Shown here: positions 23,760 to 32,600 of the stretch, one piece after another | Numbering within the stretch: the stretch's first letter is position 1 | Layout: every line of letters starts with the position of its first letter | Assembly: GCA_016285185.1 (NCBI GenBank) | Contig: JAEEQG010000067.1 | Coordinates: 1-37,934 of the forward strand | Direction of reading: 5' to 3' | Source of the DNA: Spirochaetota bacterium | Lineage (GTDB): Bacteria; Spirochaetota; Spirochaetia; Treponematales; Treponemataceae | DNA length: 37,934 bases | Translations under genes and position numbers: made by a program | The notes under the pieces: generated by a model | Databases searched by the model: none | The model's input: the letters and a program-made list of their open reading frames with translations, nothing else | Told to the model about the DNA's origin: nothing

Positions 23760-25256
23760 ATGGAATTGACCGAAAAAAAGCGCACGTATATTGTCATTCT
23801 ATATGGAATCATTGTTGCCGCATCAAATCTTGTCGGTGTTATACTGCCACTACCTTCTTCGCTGAAAGCTCTCAGTATGCAGGATTATTCGCAGCTGCTC
23901 GAAACATACCGGAACTTTATTCCTATTTTTATGACAATTACTTTTGCCCTTCCGACCATTTTGTGTTTCTGCTATATAATAAAATCATCCGGTGACAATT
24001 TTTACAGCAGATTTATAAATATGCCGGCTGCTTTTTCCTTTCTCGGGGCAAGCGGTTGGTTATTTTTCTTTATTGTAGAAGCAGTTATTCTTTTTTTGGT
24101 CAAACGTACATCCCCCATACCAATCGCACCTATCCTCATCACATCGGGTATGAGTGCGCTGTTGATGGGGCTTTTGAGTTTTACTCTCGCTTATTTTATA
24201 CAGGAAACATTGCATCGCAAAATCTTTTTGCCTATGTTTTTTCCCGAAGGACATATCAGCAAATACAAAAACATCTCAAACCCGTCACTAAGATTCCTGT
24301 TTTTTGTTTTTTATATCTCAGCGGGAATTTTCCCAATGCTTTATATTCTTTCCGCATTTTATGCTGATCAGATGAACAAGGGAACAAAGCCTGATGTACC
24401 GACCCTTGTAACACAGATTGTACTTATTCTGTTCGGAATTATTTTGTGCATAGTATTTTATGATTACTTCAACGCGCCGCTCAAAAAACTCTATACGGGT
24501 ACGAAAAAAATCAAGGAAGGCGATTACAGCACACGTGTAAAAATCGTTTCCACAGATTCATTCGGCAGCCTCGCCGATTCGTTCAATGAGATGACAGAAG
24601 CTCTTGATGCCAAAACACGCAAAATTCTTTCTATACAAAACTCAGTTGTAACTGGAATGGCTGTTATGGTTGAAAGCCGCGACAACTCTACCGGCGGGCA
24701 TATCATGAGGACAAGCGATTGTGTAAGGATTTTTATTCATGAACTTAAAAAATCACCGGAGTTTTCGTTTTTGACTGAATCGTTCTGCGAAGCCGTTATA
24801 AAAGCCGCTCCTATGCACGATCTTGGCAAAATCGCCGTTGATGATGCCATCTTGCGCAAGCCCGGAAAATTTACAGACGAAGAATATGAAAAAATGAAGA
24901 TACATTCAAAAGAAGGCGCCCGTATCGTTAAAAATGTTCTAAAAGAAGTTGAAGACGATGAGTTTGTAAATATTGCGGTGAATATTGCACATTATCACCA
25001 CGAGAAATTTGACGGACGGGGCTATCCCGAAAAGCTGAGCGGAACCGCTATTCCGCTTGAGGCTCGTATAATGGCGCTTGCCGATGTATTTGACGCACTC
25101 GTAAGCAAACGCTGCTACAAAGACAGCTTTTCTTACGACAAAGCTTTTGAGATTATAAAAGATTCACTCGGCACTCATTTTGACCCGGAACTTGGAGCAG
25201 TGTTCATTCAGTGCCGCCCAAAACTACAGGACTTGTACGATTCATATCAAGCCTGA
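23760..25256 (+). CDS. Membrane HD-GYP domain phosphodiesterase with HAMP linker
   Basis: From the ATG at 23760 the protein has 498 residues. Six hydrophobic helices fill the first 240 residues, followed by a HAMP-like segment (NAPLKKLYTGTKKIKEGDY, later DSFGSLADSFNEMTEAL). The HD-GYP domain follows: ESRDNSTGGHIMRT, the metal-binding HDLGKIAVDD, then HSKEGARIV, HYHHEKFDGRGYPE and LADVFDALVS. HD-GYP enzymes hydrolyse c-di-GMP to pGpG or GMP. The glycine-tyrosine-proline signature is intact, so activity is expected. Sensing would be through the membrane region; it has no recognisable periplasmic domain. A TTG six codons upstream is a less likely start. Confidence 0.88.
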   Translation: MELTEKKRTYIVILYGIIVAASNLVGVILPLPSSLKALSMQDYSQLLETYRNFIPIFMTITFALPTILCFCYIIKSSGDNFYSRFINMPAAFSFLGASGWLFFFIVEAVILFLVKRTSPIPIAPILITSGMSALLMGLLSFTLAYFIQETLHRKIFLPMFFPEGHISKYKNISNPSLRFLFFVFYISAGIFPMLYILSAFYADQMNKGTKPDVPTLVTQIVLILFGIILCIVFYDYFNAPLKKLYTGTKKIKEGDYSTRVKIVSTDSFGSLADSFNEMTEALDAKTRKILSIQNSVVTGMAVMVESRDNSTGGHIMRTSDCVRIFIHELKKSPEFSFLTESFCEAVIKAAPMHDLGKIAVDDAILRKPGKFTDEEYEKMKIHSKEGARIVKNVLKEVEDDEFVNIAVNIAHYHHEKFDGRGYPEKLSGTAIPLEARIMALADVFDALVSKRCYKDSFSYDKAFEIIKDSLGTHFDPELGAVFIQCRPKLQDLYDSYQA

Positions 25257-25261
25257 TAAAC

Positions 25262-25314
25262 AAAAAAAGCTGCCCGTTTTAAAGCGCAATGGCTTTTCGG
25301 ACAGCTTTCTTTTT
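25262..25314. terminator. Bidirectional terminator between HD-GYP gene and groES
   Basis: AAAGCTGCCCG (25266-25276) pairs with CGGACAGCTTT (25298-25308) around a loop that itself contains AAAGC/GCTTT. T runs follow on both strands (CTTTTT on plus, TTTTTTTG on minus). The single mismatch on plus is a T-G pair on minus, so it fits both convergent genes, with the minus direction slightly better. Confidence 0.8.
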
Positions 25315-25327
25315 AGGTCTTTTAAGA

Positions 25328-25594
25328 CTATTCAATTACTGCAATAACATCAGCAGCTTTAAGAATAAGGTGTTCTTCACCATCAATCTTTACCTGTGTT
25401 CCGGCATATTTATCGTACATTACTCTTTCACCGGGTTTTACCTTTATTTTTTCTTTGTCATCGCCTACTGCAACAACAACAGCTATCTGTGTTTTTTCCT
25501 GCGCTGTATCCGGAATAATAATTCCGCCTGCTGTTTTTGATTCAGTTTTTTCTGTCTTTACCAGGACTCTGTCTGCTAACGGTTTTACTTTCAT
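25328..25594 (-). CDS. groES: Co-chaperonin GroES
   Basis: The ATG at 25594 preceded by GGAGG five bases upstream gives an 88-residue protein that begins KVKPLADRVLVK and contains the mobile loop KTAGGIIIPDTAQEK. It then has GDDKEKIKVKPGERVMYDKYAGTQVKIDGEEHLIL, the usual GroES core. A longer upstream reading frame is not supported. GroES forms the heptameric lid of GroEL and folds cytoplasmic proteins. groEL is absent on either side, although the pair is normally one operon. A sigma-70-type promoter is present, but no CIRCE operator for HrcA is visible. Confidence 0.96.
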   Translation of the reverse strand: MKVKPLADRVLVKTEKTESKTAGGIIIPDTAQEKTQIAVVVAVGDDKEKIKVKPGERVMYDKYAGTQVKIDGEEHLILKAADVIAVIE

Positions 25595-25633
25595 ATATTC
25601 CTCCAAAAATGTTTTCTTTATATTTGTAATAAT

Positions 25634-25663
25634 AATATACGAATTTTTTGTATTTATCGTCAA
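25634..25663 (-). promoter_or_regulatory. Sigma-70-type promoter of groES
   Basis: On the minus strand TTGACG (25658-25663) and TATATT (25634-25639) are spaced by 18 bases. The start point would lie near 25627, about 33 bases before the ATG. The CIRCE inverted repeat (TTAGCACTC-N9-GAGTGCTAA) is not found around it. Confidence 0.5.
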
Positions 25664-25909
25664 TAAAACATTAAAAAAAATTACCCCGCTAATCCTGGAA
25701 CAGTATCAAAATGATGCAGAAAATATTCATTTTTTTTTCAGCGTGTCAGAATGATACATTTTTTTTGTCTGAACAATAACCTGTGTCAAAAGTTTTTGAA
25801 GATTAGGACCGATATGTTTGACTGTTATTTCAAAATTTTACAAAACAACAGTTTAATGATATCACAAATTTTTTTTGACTGTAGAGTTTTTTTATCTACC
25901 TGCTAAAAG
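25664..25909. other. AT-rich divergent control region upstream of the sigma factor gene
   Basis: No gene is seen. A direct repeat TTTGACTGT occurs at 25817-25825 and 25874-25882, and ACTGTT (25821-25826) with AACAGT (25847-25852) forms an inverted repeat. GTCAGA near 25745 and TCTGAAC near 25770 form another loose inverted pair. They lie 40-170 bases upstream of the sigma-54 site, where enhancer-binding proteins usually bind, but the A/T bias makes chance repeats likely. Confidence 0.3.
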
Positions 25910-25910
25910 T

Positions 25911-25926
25911 TGGCATGATTTTTGCA
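25911..25926 (+). promoter_or_regulatory. Sigma-54 (RpoN) -24/-12 promoter upstream of the sigma factor gene
   Basis: TGGCATG, four bases, TTGCA matches the consensus TGGCACG-N4-TTGCW with the invariant GG and GC at the correct spacing and one allowed difference (T for C). The start point is expected near 25937, leaving about 62 bases of leader to the ATG at 25999, with AGGAG at 25988-25992. Confidence 0.7.
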
Positions 25927-25998
25927 TGATTATAAATGTACAAAGTTATTTCTGATTTTTCAGTTCTTTGTTATATATTTGTTTTTTAGGAGTTTTTT

Positions 25999-26859
25999 AT
26001 GAATACGTCAAACACAAAAACCAGAAATGCTGATGATGAACTGCTTTCATACTATATGAGGGATATTAATAAAATACCGCTTCTTACAAGAGAAGAAGAA
26101 TTTGACCTTGCCGTAAAAGCAAAAAACGGCGATAAGGCTGCAAAAGATAAAATCGTAAAATCAAATCTGCGTTTTGTAATTTCAATCGCAAAAAAATACC
26201 AGCATCAGGGCTTGGACTTGTCCGACCTGATAAGCGAAGGAAATATCGGGCTTATAACAGCAATCGACAAGTTTGACCCGCACAAAGGTTATCACTTTAT
26301 TTCATATGCGGTCTGGTGGATCCGCCAGAGCATTCTGCGCGCAATCTACGAAAAATCACGTGCAATTTATCTGCCTGCAAATAAAATTAATGAACTTTGC
26401 CAGATTAACAAGGCAAAAAAAACAATTGCCGCGGATTTAACAGACGAGCAGTCCGTAAGAGAAATTGCGGAACTTCTTAATATGGATTCCGCATACGTCA
26501 AAGAACTGCTTATGATTTCGCGCGATACAGTTTCGCTCGACGCTCCCGCAAAAGCAGACGAATCATCCGCTGTCGTTGCCGACTTTATTGAAGACAAAAA
26601 CTCGGATTATCCTGAAAAAGAAGCTATTTACAACAATATGAAAGAAGACATTGACGATGTTATCTCTACACTTTCAGACAGAGAAGCAAAGATTCTCCGC
26701 TACAGATACGGACTTAACGGATTCAAGTCAATGTCGCTTAAAGAAATAGGCGCTCAGCTGAACCTTACAAAAGAGCGCATCCGCCAGATAGAAAAACGCG
26801 CAATCGCAAAAATGCAGCAGTTCAGCAGAAGCGACCGTCTCGCCGCTTACGTAGCATAA
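25999..26859 (+). CDS. Group 2 sigma-70-family RNA polymerase sigma factor
   Basis: The 286-residue factor has region 1.2 (DDELLSYYMRDINKIPLLTREEE), region 2 (KIVKSNLRFVISIAKKY, LISEGNIGLITAIDKFDPHKG, then HFISYAVWWIRQSI at about 99-112) and region 3. Region 4 ends in MSLKEIGAQLNLTKERIRQIEKRAIAKM. It lacks the long region 1.1 and non-conserved insert of a primary RpoD, so it is an alternative (RpoS-like or RpoD-related) factor that would direct core polymerase to sigma-70-type promoters under special conditions. A sigma-54 site upstream implies control by RpoN and an enhancer-binding protein. Its 3' end overlaps the convergent recG end by 13 bases. Confidence 0.9.
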   Translation: MNTSNTKTRNADDELLSYYMRDINKIPLLTREEEFDLAVKAKNGDKAAKDKIVKSNLRFVISIAKKYQHQGLDLSDLISEGNIGLITAIDKFDPHKGYHFISYAVWWIRQSILRAIYEKSRAIYLPANKINELCQINKAKKTIAADLTDEQSVREIAELLNMDSAYVKELLMISRDTVSLDAPAKADESSAVVADFIEDKNSDYPEKEAIYNNMKEDIDDVISTLSDREAKILRYRYGLNGFKSMSLKEIGAQLNLTKERIRQIEKRAIAKMQQFSRSDRLAAYVA

Positions 26860-29030
26860 GCCGTTTGCAAGGTAGCAAAAGCTTCCTTGCGGGCTATCTG
26901 TAAAATCGCACTGTCACGCACAGGATCCGCAATACTCAGCGTCAGGTAGCCGGACTGTTGCACGCCGAGCACTTCGCCCGGACCGCGCAGTTCCAAATCC
27001 TGCTCCGCAATGACAAAGCCGTTGTTGCTCTCATAAAGAGCTTTTAATCGTGCCTTGCCTGTTTCGGTAAGCTTGTCCGAATACACAAGAAAACAGTGCG
27101 ACTGTGCCGTTCCGCGCCCTACCCTTCCGCGCAGCTGGTGGAGAGCCGCAAGCCCGAACCGCTCGGCGTGCGTTATTACCATGCAGGTTGCGTTAGGTAC
27201 ATCAACGCCTACTTCTACAACGCTTGTAGCTACAAGAATCTGTATTTTATTTTCCTTAAAATCCGCCATCAGCGAACGCTGTTTTTCCTCGTCAACCTGC
27301 GAATGTATGAGGGCAACGCTGTAATCGGGAAAAATCTTTTTCTGTAAAGTTTCAAACATTTCTTCCGCAGACTTAAGACCGGAATCCGTGTCGGTATCAT
27401 CAGTTTCCTGCGCCTTTATAAGCGGATAAACAAAATACGCCTGTCTGCCCTGTTCCAGTTCCTTTCGAACAAACGAAAAAACATTTTCACGGCTTTCCTC
27501 GCGGCACAAATGCGTTTTTACAGGCAGTCTGCCGTGCGGCATTGTTGTTATTACAGACACATCCAAATCGCCGAAAACCGTAAGAGCAAGCGTCTGCGGA
27601 ATAGGCGTGGCGGACATCATCAGCAGGTTTGGAACGGCAAAGGCCTGTTCCTGTGCAGAAGAAGAGGCTTCCCTGCGCCCTTTTTCAAGAATCGCGTTGC
27701 GCTGCAAAACACCGAATCTGTGCTGCTCGTCAATTACGGCAAGCCGCAAATCCTTGTACACAACGTTGGATGAAAACAGTGCATGTGTTCCTATCACTAT
27801 GTTTATGTTGCCTTCTTTAAGTTCCTTTAAAAGCTTGTTGCGCTCTGCGGCTTTAAGGTTGCCGGTTAAAAACGCGAGCTTTACCGAAAGCGGCTCCAAT
27901 AATTGCGCGGCGTTTTCCGCATGCTGACGAGCCAAAAGTTCAGTAGGTGCGAGCAGCGCGCACTGTCCGCCGTAATCGCATATCCTGAGGCAGCCGAAAA
28001 ACGCTACAAGGGTTTTGCCCGAACCGACATCACCCTGAATGAGTCTTGCCATTGAAAAGCGGCTTTCCTTTTCGTAGCTTTTGTCTATATCTGCGTTTAT
28101 CTGCGTAATAACGCTCATTTGTCCGGTTGTAAGCTTGAACGGCAGTCGTGCAATCGCATCTTTTTGCCGCGGAGAAAGTGATGCCGTAAAAGTCTTTTCC
28201 ACGGCTTGCTCATCTGATGGTGAAAGACTGTGTGCTGCCAGCAAATCAGTAGAAATCGTATCCGTTTCAACAGGCAGAGAACCGCGGTGCTGTAAAGAAC
28301 GCTCACCTATGGCTTTTTGGAACAGGTACAGTTCTTCAAAAATCAGACTCTGCCGCGCTTTTTCCGCCTGCTCCGGCGTTTGAGGCGCATGCATGGCAAA
28401 AACACATTCCGCCTTGCTCATGAGCTTCTGTCGTTTTATAACATCTTCCGGTATTTCGTTTTCAATTCCCTTAGCATACTGACGCAACGCAACACCGATT
28501 ATCTTGCGGAGCTGTGTCTGCGAGAGCCCCGCCGTAAGCGCGTACACAGGCAGCACACCGTTCCCTGTGTGCAGATACTGTTCCATATTTTCCGCATCCG
28601 GCAGAACATCTGACGAAGCTTCCGTAATGAGCGATATATCAAATGAAGCCGACTGCAAAGTTCTGTATTTTACATAAAAGCTGCCGTTTACGCGAATAAG
28701 CGAATCTACGGGGAACATTTTTTCCATGAACGGACGGTTAAAGCACAACAATTCCGCCTGTGCGGAAGAATCCGCTATAACCAGTTTGAGAGTACGCATT
28801 CTGCCGTAGCCGAACCATGCATGGTCAATAACTTTTGCAACAGTATTTACTTTTTTGTGGTTTGCAAATTCGGCAAGTGGTATGAGTTTTGTCCGGTCGT
28901 CCCATGTTTTGGGCCAGTATGTGAGCAAATCACCGACCGTAAAAATATTCAGATTTGCGAGCAGTTTTTCTGTAGAAGCACCGACACCGGCTAAAGCGGT
29001 TACAGGTACTGTAATCTGGCTCAGCTTCAT
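26847..29030 (-). CDS. recG: ATP-dependent DNA helicase RecG
   Basis: The 727-residue protein has an N-terminal wedge region with the OB-like pattern VNTVAKVIDHAWFGYGRMRTLKL. The two helicase domains carry GDVGSGKTLVAFFG (Walker A), ALLAPTELLARQHA, VIDEQHRFGVLQR (Walker B, the DEQH box of RecG), MSATPIPQTLAL, VATSVVEVGVDVPNAT and LHQLRGRVGRG (motif VI). RecG remodels stalled forks and branched DNA, generating Holliday junctions and regressing D- and R-loops. The start lies four bases after the stop of yggT, so the two are coupled. It is the last gene of dnaE-yggT-recG. Confidence 0.95.
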   Translation of the reverse strand: MKLSQITVPVTALAGVGASTEKLLANLNIFTVGDLLTYWPKTWDDRTKLIPLAEFANHKKVNTVAKVIDHAWFGYGRMRTLKLVIADSSAQAELLCFNRPFMEKMFPVDSLIRVNGSFYVKYRTLQSASFDISLITEASSDVLPDAENMEQYLHTGNGVLPVYALTAGLSQTQLRKIIGVALRQYAKGIENEIPEDVIKRQKLMSKAECVFAMHAPQTPEQAEKARQSLIFEELYLFQKAIGERSLQHRGSLPVETDTISTDLLAAHSLSPSDEQAVEKTFTASLSPRQKDAIARLPFKLTTGQMSVITQINADIDKSYEKESRFSMARLIQGDVGSGKTLVAFFGCLRICDYGGQCALLAPTELLARQHAENAAQLLEPLSVKLAFLTGNLKAAERNKLLKELKEGNINIVIGTHALFSSNVVYKDLRLAVIDEQHRFGVLQRNAILEKGRREASSSAQEQAFAVPNLLMMSATPIPQTLALTVFGDLDVSVITTMPHGRLPVKTHLCREESRENVFSFVRKELEQGRQAYFVYPLIKAQETDDTDTDSGLKSAEEMFETLQKKIFPDYSVALIHSQVDEEKQRSLMADFKENKIQILVATSVVEVGVDVPNATCMVITHAERFGLAALHQLRGRVGRGTAQSHCFLVYSDKLTETGKARLKALYESNNGFVIAEQDLELRGPGEVLGVQQSGYLTLSIADPVRDSAILQIARKEAFATLQTAYAT

Positions 29031-29033
29031 TTA

Positions 29034-29627
29034 TCAGAAGGGTAAACTGTATAAGGCGGAACAGAGTGTTCCAAACATAATATTACCGGCAAAATATACT
29101 ACAATAAGTCCTACAAGGAAACAGGCAAGCAGGTTTCTGAACTGAAAGTATTTTCGGGGGAAAAATAAACCGGAAACCTTATACATAATGGGTGTAAGAA
29201 ACTGATCCAGCTGTGTCCATATTGATCCTGAATCCTTGTTAATCAGATTAAAAATAAGTCGTAGTACAAGTATAAAAATCATTATTCCGATAAATGAGCG
29301 CAACAGTGACCAGCACATTCCTATAATAACACTCAAAAGAATCCCGACAGAAAAACGCTGTTGTACTATGAAATTTGAAAGTACCGAAGAAACAAGAACC
29401 AGAACACCTATTGCAAGAATCGGTGAAAAATCGACACTTCCTGCACGTAAAAACTTTATTTTACGGAATATATTCAGATACGGATCTGTTATGGATGCCA
29501 AAAATCTTCCGAATTTGGAGTAAGTCAACGACGGGATCCATGTAATAAGAACACGGATAAAGATAATGAATGTATATAGTGAAATAACAGAAACCAAAAA
29601 CCTGAAAATTGTCAGTAAAAAAGCCAT
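29034..29627 (-). CDS. YGGT family membrane protein (two YGGT repeats)
   Basis: The 197-residue integral membrane protein has an N-terminal YGGT unit (FLVSVISLYTFIIFIRVLITWIPSL, then GRFLASITDPYLNIFRKI) and a second, more diverged one (LRSFIGIMIFILVLRLIF, LDQFLTPIMYKVSGLFFP). In chloroplasts and cyanobacteria the family takes part in cytochrome maturation or osmotic tolerance; in other bacteria it is often near cell-division genes. Its function here is unknown. Its AGGAG ribosome site overlaps the last codons of dnaE, and recG starts four bases after its stop. Confidence 0.85.
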   Translation of the reverse strand: MAFLLTIFRFLVSVISLYTFIIFIRVLITWIPSLTYSKFGRFLASITDPYLNIFRKIKFLRAGSVDFSPILAIGVLVLVSSVLSNFIVQQRFSVGILLSVIIGMCWSLLRSFIGIMIFILVLRLIFNLINKDSGSIWTQLDQFLTPIMYKVSGLFFPRKYFQFRNLLACFLVGLIVVYFAGNIMFGTLCSALYSLPF

Positions 29628-29640
29628 AACAAAAAACTCC

Positions 29641-32600
29641 TTATTCTTTCCAAACGCTTTCTACATAAGGAAAGTCAGCAAGTCTTGCAACAAAATCTTC
29701 TGTAGAAGGTACAGTAAGCTGCTTGCTTGCGTTCACAACATATTTTTTTCCGCCAAGGTCCATATGAAAATATACAAAACAATTACCACTGGTGCCAAAT
29801 AAAAAATCACGCAATTCAAAAAGCTGCTGACTGTTAGAAAAAGACGGCGACAAGCTTATATGAATCTGCGATATGACATGTTCTGCCATCTCATCCGGTG
29901 ACTGTATACTGTCAACAGTGAACGAAGGTTCTTCTCTGTTTGTTTCAACTTCACCAACAATGCCCCAGACTGAATCCGGCGTTATTTTGCCGGAAATTGT
30001 TTTCCATACGTCCGGAAAGAATGTGAGAGATATTCCACCGTTAAAATCAGAGAATTTTGCAAACGCCATCGGCTTATTGCTTTTGGTAATAATTGTACGT
30101 AATTCACTTATCATTCCGACAATCGTATACTTTTTTCCCGGCTGAGCCCGGTTCAAATTAGACAAATCAAGCGTAGAAGCTTTATTTATAACGGTTTTGT
30201 AATCATCAAGAGGATGTCCGGACAAATAAAAGCCTATCAGCTCTTTTTCCAATTCCAGTTTATACTTTGAATCCCAGTCAGGAACCTGCTCGTATACAAA
30301 ATCTACAAATACCTTTTCATCCGTATCACCGAAAAGACTTGCCTGCCCATATTGAAGGTCGGCTTTTTTGTTATCAGCATAAGCCATTGCCTTTTCATAA
30401 TTTGCCATAAGAACAGCACGCGGTAATGGTTCAGGCAGATTGTCAAAACAGCCTGTTTTAATCATAACTTCAACAGCTTTTTTGTTTACGGTATGAAGAT
30501 CAACCCTTTCAAGAAAGTTCATAAAACTGGTATATTCACCGTCTTTTTCGCGCTGTTTTATTATTTCTTCCGAGGCGGCTTCGCCCAAGCCTTTTATGCC
30601 CAAAAGACCGTAAACAATACGTCCGTCAACAACGTCAAAGACTTTGGCAGAACGGTTAACGTCCGGCGGATCTATTGAAAGCCCCATCTTGCGACCTTCG
30701 GCAATATACTGGGGAATCTTGTCGGTACTGGTAATTTCGTTAGTAAGGTTGGCGGCGATGAATTCAGCGGGGAAGTTCGCTTTGAGGTAGCCTGTACGGT
30801 ATGCTACAACTGAATAAGCGGCGGCGTGCGACTTGTTAAAACCGTACCCGGCAAAAGGAACCATGATGTCAAAGATTTTTTCTGCATGTTCTGCCGTAAA
30901 GCCGTTTTTGAGAGCACCTTCTATGAATTCGACCTTTTTTCCATCCATGACCTCTTTTTTCTTCTTTCCCATGGCACGGCGGAGCATATCCGCACCACCA
31001 AGCGAGAAACCGGCGATGCGCTGCGCAACCTGCATAACCTGTTCCTGATAAACCATAACACCGTATGTTTCTTTCAGGATGTCCTCAAGACACGGATCAG
31101 GATATTCAATTGTTTCGGGATGGAATTTACCATTTACATACTGATCAATATACTGCATAGGTCCCGGGCGGTACAGAGCGTTCAAAGCAACCAGCTCTTC
31201 TATGCAGCGCGGCTTTGCCTGACGGAGAATTTTCTGCATACCCGGGCTTTCAAACTGGAATACGGCAACGGAGTCGCCCCTGCAGAACAAATCGAACGTT
31301 TTTGCGTCGTCTTCGGGAATGTTACGCGCATCAAAGTTTTCGTAGCCGGGACGCTTGCGGATAATGTGTTCTGCGTATTTTATGAGCGTAAGCGTTTTAA
31401 GACCGAGATAGTCCATCTTTACAAGACCGCACGGCTCTATGATATCCATCGTGTACTGAACGGCAACCTTACCGGTTTTGGAATCCTTGTATACAGGCGC
31501 CCATTCTGGCAGCTCGCTGCGTCCGATTACAATACCCGACGCGTGAAGCGATGTGTTGCGGTTAACATCTTCCAACTTAAAGCACAGTTCAAACAACTCT
31601 TTGTAACGCGGGTCGTCCTTGTAAGGAATAAGTCCGCCGCGTTCGGGGTGGTCCGCGTCCGGCTCGGTAAAAGCGTCTTTAAGGTGGAATTTGGGCATTC
31701 CTTCGGGAATGCACTTTTTGAGCATGTTTACTTCGGAAAGCGGAATGTCGAGAACGCGCCCTACGTCCGCAATAACGGCCTTTGCCTTGAGTGTTCCAAA
31801 CGTAACGATGTGCCCAACCTGCGGGTCACCGTATTTTTCGCGCGTGTAGGCAATAACGTCCTGGCGTCCTTCGAAGCACATATCAACGTCAAAATCAGGC
31901 ATACTTACACGTTCAGGGTTCAAAAAGCGCTCAAAAATCAGCTTGTATTTGAACGGATCAATGTCGGTAATCGTCATTGCGTATGCAACAAGAGAACCTG
32001 CGCCCGAACCGCGTCCGGGTCCTATCGGAATATCGTGCTGCTTTGCCCAGTTGATAAAATCCCAAACAATAAGGAAGTAGCCGGAAAATCCCATCTGAAA
32101 GATGATGCCAAGCTCATACTCGGCGCGGTCGCGGATTTCGTCCGTTATTTCGGGATAACGTTTTTGCAGACCTGTATAAACCAGATGGCGAACGTAATCG
32201 TCTTGTGTTTTGAACTCAGGCGGTATTTCATAAACCGGCAGACAGTCTTTGAGCTGCTGGGTTTTGTACTGCGGTATCGTGAGGTCGCACATTTCAGCAA
32301 TGCGCTTGGTGTTTGTAATCATTTCAGGATAGTTCGGAAACAGAACAGACATTTCCTGTTCCGATTTCATGTAGAACTGGTCACCCTGAAATTTCATGCG
32401 GTTTGTATCTTTACGAAGCTTTTTAGTACCTATGCACAAAAGAACGTCCTGTGCAGCGGCGTCTTCGCGCAAGCAGTAGTGAATATCGTTTGTAACAACC
32501 ATCGGAACATCAAGACGCTTTGCAATATCAATGAGCATAGGCGCAACCTGTTTTTGTTCCGGTATGCCGTGATCCTGAAGTTCTATGTAATAATGGTCTT

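Noticed and set aside
25740-25780. Heat-shock CIRCE operator near groES
   Set aside because: The loose inverted repeat (GTCAGA and TCTGAAC) does not match TTAGCACTC-N9-GAGTGCTAA.
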